In this document: positions 6,859 to 11,456 of the stretch, piece by piece
Position numbering within the stretch: the stretch's first letter is position 1
Layout: every line of letters begins with the position of its first letter
NCBI GenBank assembly: GCA_029212275.1
Contig: JARGOI010000050.1
Location: 1 to 11,456, forward strand
DNA: 11,456 nucleotides
Source: Thalassolituus sp.
GTDB lineage: Bacteria > Pseudomonadota > Gammaproteobacteria > Pseudomonadales > Oceanobacteraceae
Direction: 5' to 3'
Notes under the pieces: generated by a model
Told to the model about the DNA's origin: nothing
The model's database searches: none
Seen by the model: only the letters and a program-made list of their open reading frames with translations
Translations under genes and position numbers: made by a program

Positions 6859-8238
6859 TTATAGATGGTTCTCGGCGTAATCCGCCAATACTGAACGTGG
6901 TGAGCCTTCTAAGTGAATCGTTCCTCCTTGAGAAAAGTGTTTAAAGCGCTCTATTAAATAGGTTAAGCCAGAGCTGATTGGGCTCAGATACGGCGTGTCT
7001 ATTTGTGCTAAGTTTCCTAAGCAAATTACTTTACTGCCGGCGCCAGCGCGAGTGATGATGGTTTTCATTTGATGCGGTGTGAGGTTTTGACATTCATCGA
7101 TCAGGATCAAACTTTGTTGAAAGCTGCGTCCGCGAATGTAGTTAAGGCTTTTAAACTGCAGCGGCACTTTTTGCAAAATGTAATCGACACTGCTGTGTGA
7201 GTTTTCGTCACCGTTATGCAGTGCTTCTAAGTTATCCGTAATAGCGCCTAACCAAGGCTCCATCTTTTCCGCTTCCGTACCTGGCAAGAAGCCAATATCT
7301 TCATCAAGTCCGCGTGTACTGCGCGTGGCGATAATCCGTTTATATTGTTGCGTCGCTACCGTCATCTCGATGGCTGCCGCTAAGGCTAAAATGGTTTTCC
7401 CCGAACCCGCTTGACCGGTGAGGGTGACTAAATGCACGTCCGGATCAAGTAATAGGTTTAGCGCCAACGCTTGCGGGATATCTTGCGGCGTTAATCCCCA
7501 AGCATTCTGCGACATCAGTTGCTCGTAGGGAATATCTCGCAGCAGTACAAATTCCTCACCAATTTTATCCACTTGGCCAACAAAGCCTTTTTCGTCAATG
7601 ATGAAGCGATTAACGAAAACCTCGTTAGGGAGACTGTTAATTGGAATTTTATGATAAGTACCGGTTTCATCGTGGAAGGTTTCTACCGTCGTTTGGGTTT
7701 CCCAGAACGAACCTTCAAAGCGATGGAAGCCGGTCTCTAATAACTCAACATCGGTAAGTAATTGATCATTTTGATAGTCTTGAGCACCCACACCACAACC
7801 ACGCGCCTTTAAGCGCATGTTGATGTCTTTGGTGATTAGGATGGTTTCACGATGAGGATATTTTTCTTGCAGGGTGACTAAGCTGTTAATGATTTTGTTG
7901 TCGTTGAGGTCGTTGGGTAGGGTACGTTTAGGGGTGTCGAAGGTATCCAGTAAGATGGAAAAGAATCCTAAATTTTCGCCGTCAGGCCTTTGAATGGGAA
8001 TCCCTTTGGCTATTTCTGTAGGAGAGGCATCTCCGATGATTCTATCTATTTGGCGTATCGCTTCGCGACAATCTGTCGCGATAGAGGCCTTGCCCATTTT
8101 TAACTTGTCGAGTTCTTCTAACACTGTCATCGGGATCACAACTTGATGCTCTTCAAAATTATGAATCGCGGTTGGATCATGAATCAATACGTTGGTATCA
8201 ATGACATACAGTTTAGTATCGGATTTGCGCGCAGCCAT
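6859..8238 (-). CDS. phoH2: PIN-PhoH family protein (ATPase with N-terminal RNase-like domain)
   Basis: A 459-residue cytoplasmic two-domain protein. The N-terminal PIN domain (about 10-150) begins with VIDTNVLIHD (Asp14). It carries further acidic residues of the metal site at about Glu41, Asp113 and Asp138 (ITKDINMRLKA). The C-terminal PhoH ATPase domain starts near residue 245 (WGLTPQDIPQALA). It has Walker A TGQAGSGKT (Lys281), Walker B LILIDECQN (Asp381, Glu382) and a late GSPRS arginine segment. Fusions of this type (PhoH2) are described as sequence-specific RNA helicase/RNase proteins. The separate PhoH/PhoL form lacks the PIN domain. ATG 8236-8238 is preceded on its strand by AGGAG at a spacing of 8. 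The gene is divergent from the TRAP set across a long spacer and convergent with the antiporter. Cellular targets cannot be inferred here. Confidence 0.9.
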   Translation of the reverse strand: MAARKSDTKLYVIDTNVLIHDPTAIHNFEEHQVVIPMTVLEELDKLKMGKASIATDCREAIRQIDRIIGDASPTEIAKGIPIQRPDGENLGFFSILLDTFDTPKRTLPNDLNDNKIINSLVTLQEKYPHRETILITKDINMRLKARGCGVGAQDYQNDQLLTDVELLETGFHRFEGSFWETQTTVETFHDETGTYHKIPINSLPNEVFVNRFIIDEKGFVGQVDKIGEEFVLLRDIPYEQLMSQNAWGLTPQDIPQALALNLLLDPDVHLVTLTGQAGSGKTILALAAAIEMTVATQQYKRIIATRSTRGLDEDIGFLPGTEAEKMEPWLGAITDNLEALHNGDENSHSSVDYILQKVPLQFKSLNYIRGRSFQQSLILIDECQNLTPHQMKTIITRAGAGSKVICLGNLAQIDTPYLSPISSGLTYLIERFKHFSQGGTIHLEGSPRSVLADYAENHL

Positions 8239-8309
8239 ATAGAACTCTCCTAATCAGAGTATGCTCACCACAAAGCCTTACTGTGTCTAACTTATCTTGT
8301 AACAGACAA

Positions 8310-8338
8310 ATTACTGGTGATGACAGCAGCAGTGGCAA
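8310..8338 (-). promoter_or_regulatory. Candidate sigma-70 promoter of phoH
   Basis: On the minus strand, TTGCCA (complement of 8333-8338, 5/6 to the -35) is separated by 17 bases from AGTAAT (complement of 8310-8315, 4/6 to the -10). It would give a leader of roughly 65 bases before the phoH ATG. The match is found by eye only. Confidence 0.35.
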
Positions 8339-8420
8339 TGAGTGTGAGAGAGGTTTTTTTTTCGGAGCGGAAGAAAGAGAGACGAATTGAACGATGTTCT
8401 TCGTAGAGAGGTGTGTGATT

Positions 8421-8499
8421 ACGGGAAGGATTCCCGTTAAAACACGGTGGTTGTTATGTCGCAACAACCTGCCGAGGAAATCGTTCAGAAACGTGCCTC
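8421..8499. other. Three tandem hairpins, possible structured RNA
   Basis: The hairpins are ACGGGAA/TTCCCGT (8421-8427 with 8431-8437, three-base loop), GGTTGTT/AACAACC (8449-8455 with 8463-8469, seven-base loop) and GAGG plus CGTT pairing with AACG plus CCTC (8474-8499, with a small internal loop and CAGA tip). On the plus strand the first has GGA in the loop, a geometry bound by CsrA/RsmA proteins. On the minus strand they would lie upstream of the candidate phoH promoter. Neither boundaries nor strand can be fixed, and no known RNA family was recognised. Confidence 0.35.
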
Positions 8500-8593
8500 C
8501 GGTTTTGGTACATGCACCTCTAATATGCACATTGAAAACTGATTTGCCAAGAAACATTTTTCGTTAATTTTGCCTTTGTCCGAAATGGCTTGC

Positions 8594-8620
8594 TTGATCT
8601 AAACCTTGATTGATCTAAAC
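8594..8620 (+). repeat. Tandem 11-bp direct repeat TTGATCTAAAC
   Basis: TTGATCTAAAC occurs at 8594-8604 and again at 8610-8620, a period of 16 bases, with a third TTGAT at 8606-8610 overlapping the second copy. Each copy carries one TTGAT half-site of the FNR/Anr type, but no full inverted TTGAT-N4-ATCAA is formed. It may be an operator with direct repeats; the binding protein is unknown. Confidence 0.45.
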
Positions 8621-8680
8621 AAAGACGTTCTAAAAAATGTATTGAATAGCGGAGTGTGTTTGGCGCAATTTGACTAAATT

Positions 8681-8709
8681 TTGCAATAGACACCTGTCTG
8701 GCTTAAAAT
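8681..8709 (+). promoter_or_regulatory. Candidate promoter for the TRAP gene set (distal)
   Basis: TTGCAA (8681-8686, 4/6) and TAAAAT (8704-8709, 5/6) have the ideal 17-base spacer. The interrupted palindrome AGACA-CC-TGTCT (8688-8699) lies within the spacer, where a repressor could block RNA polymerase. A transcript from here would have a leader of about 230 bases before the TatT-like gene. Confidence 0.35.
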
Positions 8710-8835
8710 GGTGTTTTTGCTGTCACCTTTAAAAAGAAGCTGGTATCCTGCGAACGCAACGTAAAGTTGGCAAAATGCTGCAAATGTAAAGTTACGCTAT
8801 GGTAGCAGCGCAAGGAATGTGCATATGTAATTATG

Positions 8836-8873
8836 TAACAATATTGTTATTTCATTATATTTCAGGATATTCT
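8836..8873 (+). promoter_or_regulatory. Perfect 14-bp palindrome with a candidate proximal promoter
   Basis: TAACAATATTGTTA (8836-8849) is a perfect palindrome. Its right arm doubles as a possible -35 (TTGTTA, 8844-8849). A weak -10, TATTCT (8868-8873), lies 18 bases further on. The arrangement would let a dimeric regulator bound to the palindrome control the downstream operon. The -10 is poor, so the promoter part is tentative. Confidence 0.35.
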
Positions 8874-8948
8874 AGGCGCAACCGACGTTTGAGTGGTTAT
8901 CATCACCAAGCGAATAATAAAAAAAACTGATGATCTTATGGGGGCGTC

Positions 8949-9959
8949 ATGTCTTTTCTCACTCGAATAATGCTTGTATCTCTAGTGGCCGTTACATCGG
9001 CTTGTAGCCTTATCTATGCGCCTGCTGGTTGGGTTGTATACGATCTGACTGATCGTCACGTCACTCCTTACACCATGACCACCGATGATTTAGGCGTTGC
9101 CTGTTCAATGACGCAATCGTTACAACCGCTCATTATGGCGTTTGATCGAGTCATTAGTGCACCCGACAATGCGGGTATCGTAATGGGTATTATGGCAGGT
9201 GGTTGCGCAGCTTCAGAAGCTGCGGACGAAGGTTTAACTTATTTGCGCGAATTCCGTGCACAAAATATTGATTCTGCAAAGGATGCGCGTATCCGTGAAA
9301 AGCGTATGTACGCTGTTGCGGCTAATCGTCTTTACAATTCCTATTTACACATGGTGAATGAGTATGGCGAACCAGGTGAGAAATGCCCAAGCTTAAATTA
9401 TGAAGAAGGCGTTTACTGGGCTCTCGGTAACGTAGCGGGTTTGCAAGCAGTTTTAGCCGATCTTAAATCTCAGAGTGTCGTTGAAGTCCCTAAAGACATT
9501 GCCATGAAAACTGTTCGTGGTATGCAGTGTTTAGATAATCAAGATTACTGGGGCTTGCCATTAGCGGCTAAAGCAGGTCTTTGGATTTTAATGCCAGACA
9601 GTGCACCAGAAGGTACCGATCCTTGGGTTGAATTGGCCGCTGCATCGCGCGCTTCTGCTGATAGCGGCGTACGTTTAGCACAAGCAATAGAAGTAATCAT
9701 TGCTGATTCTGCAGGTCACACAGATAAAGTTAAGGATGCCATTCGTCGTCATGCTGCATCGCTTAAAACGGATGCCAGTGATCGCGAATACCGTTTATTA
9801 GATGTCGTTGCGAGCGAACAAATTCGAGCTGTTTCAGATCGGATGTGGACAGAAGCAACGGGTTCACGCACCCCTGTGGGTGAGTTTGGTACATTCTGGG
9901 ATGACCAAGCGATTCAGTCTGGCCCTGTGCTAGATATTGATGATCTTCTCGAGGACTAA
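8949..9959 (+). CDS. TatT-like lipoprotein, TPR component of a TRAP uptake system
   Basis: The 336-residue product begins with a lipoprotein-like signal sequence. A short basic start and a hydrophobic stretch end in TSAC, with the lipidated Cys at residue 19. The rest is alpha-helical in character. NYEEGVYWALGNVAGLQAVLADLKSQ and MQCLDNQDYWGLPLAAKAGLW, about 55 residues apart, suggest TPR-like helical pairs as in the TatT family. Treponema pallidum TatT is a TPR lipoprotein that partners a periplasmic TRAP binding protein, and the next two genes here fit that partnership. The start ATG 8949 has only a G-run (8940-8944) about four bases upstream. The family call rests on composition, helical spacing and context rather than a single diagnostic motif. 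Confidence 0.62.
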   Translation: MSFLTRIMLVSLVAVTSACSLIYAPAGWVVYDLTDRHVTPYTMTTDDLGVACSMTQSLQPLIMAFDRVISAPDNAGIVMGIMAGGCAASEAADEGLTYLREFRAQNIDSAKDARIREKRMYAVAANRLYNSYLHMVNEYGEPGEKCPSLNYEEGVYWALGNVAGLQAVLADLKSQSVVEVPKDIAMKTVRGMQCLDNQDYWGLPLAAKAGLWILMPDSAPEGTDPWVELAAASRASADSGVRLAQAIEVIIADSAGHTDKVKDAIRRHAASLKTDASDREYRLLDVVASEQIRAVSDRMWTEATGSRTPVGEFGTFWDDQAIQSGPVLDIDDLLED

Positions 9960-9963
9960 TTTT

Positions 9964-10965
9964 ATGCGTAAGTTATTGGCAGGTTTAACTGCTGTTGTTT
10001 CTATCGCTGCATCCAGTTTAACGAATGCGGCGGAAGAACGTACTGTATGTATTTATGATCCACTTGGTTCAAGTGGCCCAATGTATAACTTGATGACGGA
10101 ATATCGTAATTTTGCTATTCAGAATGGATACAACTTTGAATTAAAGCCATACACCGATGAAAAAATTGCGTCTGACGATTTCAAAGCTGGGCAATGCGAT
10201 GCTGTCGTTATGACTGGCGCCCGTGCGCGTCCTTACAGCAAATTCGCTTCTACCATCGAAGCGATTGGTGCGGTTCCTAATGCTAGTATCATGCGCAAGC
10301 TGGTGATGGCTATTTCTGCACCTGGTGCCGCTAAGTACATGAGTAATGACCGATATGAAGTCGGCGGTGTTATTCCAGCAGGTCCCATCTACTTGTTTGT
10401 TAACGATCGCAGCATTGATACGGTTGAGGAAATGTCTGGCAAACGTATTGCAACGCTTGATTATGATGCACCTTCTATAAAGATGGTAAATCACATCGGC
10501 GCCGCAGTTGTGCCTTCGAACTCTGCCAATTTCTCCGGCAAGTTTAATAATGGCAGTGTTGATATCGCCTATGCCCCTGCGTTGGCTTACGAACCACTTG
10601 AAATGTACAAAGGATTGGGTACTAAAGGGGGGATCTTGAGATACAACCTTGCCTACCTAGATTTTCAATTAGTGATGCACAAAGAAAAATTCACTTCTGA
10701 GTTTATGCAGGCTTCTCGATCGTTCGTGGCAACATTATTTGATAAAGCCGCTGCCGGCGTTGCTAAATATACAGAAGCTATTGAAGAAAAATATTGGATC
10801 GATTTGCCTCCCGCTGACGTTGCTGGTTATAACGAAATGCTGCGTCAAGTACGCGTTGTTTTGCGCGATGAAGGCGTTTATGACGGCAAAATGCTGAAGC
10901 TTTTAAAGAATCTGCGCTGCAAAGAGACTCCATCTGCTGCCGAGTGTGCTGAAAGTTTAGAATAG
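9964..10965 (+). CDS. Periplasmic solute-binding protein, AdeT1/2-like (TRAP P component)
   Basis: A 333-residue exported protein. A signal peptide (MRKLLAGLTAVV...) is likely cleaved after TNAA. The mature part begins ERTVCIYDPLGSSGPMYNLM and has alternating strands and helices typical of a two-lobed binding protein. Features include CDAVVMTGARARPYSKF, GVIPAGPIYLFVND and FNNGSVDIAYAPALAYEP. Relatives include Acinetobacter AdeT1/AdeT2, which were first named as RND efflux components; the fold and context here point to a TRAP-type binding protein. I chose ATG 9964 because it gives a classical signal peptide and has GAGGA (9951-9955) eight bases upstream. Upstream in-frame starts (TTG 9937, ATG 9940) would overlap the TatT-like gene and add residues before the signal peptide. 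It follows the TatT-like stop by four bases, so translation is probably coupled. The ligand is unknown. Confidence 0.8.
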   Translation: MRKLLAGLTAVVSIAASSLTNAAEERTVCIYDPLGSSGPMYNLMTEYRNFAIQNGYNFELKPYTDEKIASDDFKAGQCDAVVMTGARARPYSKFASTIEAIGAVPNASIMRKLVMAISAPGAAKYMSNDRYEVGGVIPAGPIYLFVNDRSIDTVEEMSGKRIATLDYDAPSIKMVNHIGAAVVPSNSANFSGKFNNGSVDIAYAPALAYEPLEMYKGLGTKGGILRYNLAYLDFQLVMHKEKFTSEFMQASRSFVATLFDKAAAGVAKYTEAIEEKYWIDLPPADVAGYNEMLRQVRVVLRDEGVYDGKMLKLLKNLRCKETPSAAECAESLE

Positions 10966-10983
10966 TCGGCTGGTGTTTTTATC

Positions 10984-11005
10984 GTTGTAGTCATCTAGCT
11001 ACAAC
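10984..11005 (+). other. Hairpin after the binding-protein gene
   Basis: GTTGTAG (10984-10990) pairs with CTACAAC (10999-11005) across an eight-base loop. There is no T-run after it. It sits just before the strong terminator hairpin and may protect the 3' end of the binding-protein mRNA. Confidence 0.5.
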
Positions 11006-11018
11006 ACTTCTAGTAAGT

Positions 11019-11050
11019 AGAACCGAAGTCATCCGACTTCGGTTCTTTTT
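11019..11050 (+). terminator. Intrinsic terminator or attenuator before the permease gene
   Basis: A perfect 12-bp stem (11019-11030 with 11035-11046) with the loop ATCC is followed by five T (11046-11050). It lies inside the gene set, between the binding protein and the membrane component. Partial read-through would yield more soluble binding protein than permease. Confidence 0.85.
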
Positions 11051-11070
11051 AATATAAAGAGGTATCTTTC

Positions 11071-11456
11071 ATGGAACATCCGGTTAGGGTGGCTAATCGC
11101 TCGCCGTATGAGTGGCTAGCTGCGTTCCCCGCGTTTCTCGTTCTTGTGTTTGTCATTATTATCAGCACCAGTCATACGATTCATGCGCAACTTTTGCAAT
11201 TGGGTGAAGGTATATGGGAGGGATACTTCCAATTACGCAATGATCCAATGGAACCAAGCTGCAATATCAACGTAAACATTGATGAAGAGCTTGCAAGGTT
11301 GATCCGTGAAAGCAACTCTCAAGAAATAGATGAGTTTGACCTATTTGCTCCAGAGCCAGTTAACCCCGAAGCTATGCGCTCTTCTTTGGTTGCGGCTCAA
11401 GAGCAGTGCCAAGTTAAATTCGATCAGTACATGGAAACCAAAGATCGTATTACCCC
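11071..11456 (+). CDS. Probable TRAP transporter membrane component, N-terminal part (3'-truncated)
   Basis: An open frame runs from ATG 11071 to the window edge (128 complete codons, no stop). AAAGAGG (11056-11062) lies eight bases before the start. After a short basic start there is one membrane helix (about residues 15-36, WLAAFPAFLVLVFVIIIST). A soluble, acidic stretch of about 90 residues follows, with two cysteines (in EPSCNIN and QEQCQVK) and LGEGIWEGYFQLRNDP. In related gene sets the gene after the AdeT-like protein encodes a fused small/large TRAP permease, and this start is consistent with that. The typical multi-helix DctM part would lie beyond the window, so the assignment rests mainly on context. 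Confidence 0.55.
   Translation, partial: MEHPVRVANRSPYEWLAAFPAFLVLVFVIIISTSHTIHAQLLQLGEGIWEGYFQLRNDPMEPSCNINVNIDEELARLIRESNSQEIDEFDLFAPEPVNPEAMRSSLVAAQEQCQVKFDQYMETKDRIT

Larger units (their letters stand above)
8239..8948. other. Long divergent spacer with structured and regulatory-looking elements
   Basis: These 710 bp between phoH (minus) and the TatT-like gene (plus) contain no convincing gene. They hold a candidate phoH promoter (8310-8338), a run of nine T (8354-8362), three tandem hairpins (8421-8499) and ATGCAC twice (8512 and 8525). They also hold an 11-bp tandem repeat (8594-8620), a candidate plus-strand promoter (8681-8709), GTAAAGTT twice (8761 and 8786) and a 14-bp palindrome (8836-8849). 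A 114-residue minus-strand ORF (8213-8557) overlaps the phoH start and lacks a ribosome-binding site; it was not called. Confidence 0.6.

Noticed and set aside
8354..8362. Run of nine T as an intrinsic terminator.
   Set aside because: No stable hairpin immediately precedes it on the plus strand, and no plus-strand gene lies upstream to terminate.
8213..8557. A 114-residue minus-strand reading frame upstream of phoH.
   Set aside because: It overlaps the phoH start and its ribosome-binding site, has no Shine-Dalgarno sequence of its own, covers the hairpin cluster, and shows no recognisable motif.
8708..8764. An 18-codon ORF starting at ATG 8708 as a leader peptide.
   Set aside because: There is no ribosome-binding site, the ATG overlaps the candidate -10, and there is no run of regulatory codons to suggest attenuation.
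9937..9963. Earlier in-frame starts (TTG 9937, ATG 9940) for the AdeT-like gene.
   Set aside because: They would put extra residues before a well-formed signal peptide and overlap the previous gene; ATG 9964 has a good GAGGA at a spacing of 8.

Overview
The window looks like chromosomal DNA of a free-living, probably marine, gammaproteobacterium, perhaps of the Oceanospirillales type. This is inferred from the mix of recognisable genes: DsbC, a TruC-type pseudouridine synthase, a CPA2 antiporter, a PIN-PhoH protein, and a TatT/AdeT-like/TRAP gene set. No rRNA, tRNA, insertion sequence, integrase or CRISPR array was seen.

Layout. Positions 1-584 hold the 3' part of a DsbC disulfide isomerase gene, followed by a strong intrinsic terminator (632-652). 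Positions 653-1392 are an AT-rich stretch with no convincing gene. It carries five perfect DnaA boxes in one orientation, two 23-bp inverted box pairs and two related 35-bp AT-rich repeats, and so looks like a replication origin or a DnaA-titrating locus. Positions 1393-2199 (minus) encode TruC. Positions 2313-5180 encode a 955-residue secreted protein that joins a HExxH metallopeptidase-like domain, a TolB-like propeller and a C-terminal beta-barrel. Positions 5241-6827 encode a Kef-type cation:proton antiporter with a C-terminal nucleotide-binding domain. It converges on a PIN-PhoH ATPase/RNase gene (6859-8238, minus), and the two share a bidirectional terminator.

A 710-bp divergent spacer (8239-8948) follows. 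It holds three tandem hairpins, short direct repeats, a palindrome and candidate promoters, but no convincing gene. The last part is an operon-like set on the plus strand: a TatT-like lipoprotein (8949-9959), an AdeT1/2-like periplasmic solute-binding protein (9964-10965), a two-hairpin terminator/attenuator, and the start of a membrane protein (11071 to the window end) that is probably the fused TRAP permease.

How the genes work together. The last three genes most likely form one TPR-protein-associated TRAP uptake system. The other genes are housekeeping or envelope functions with no obvious shared pathway. The most unusual element is the DnaA-box locus. It lies between two genes that are both transcribed into it, has no dnaA, dnaN, rpmH, mnmG or mioC beside it in this window, and shows a repeated internal architecture with a period of about 298 bp.
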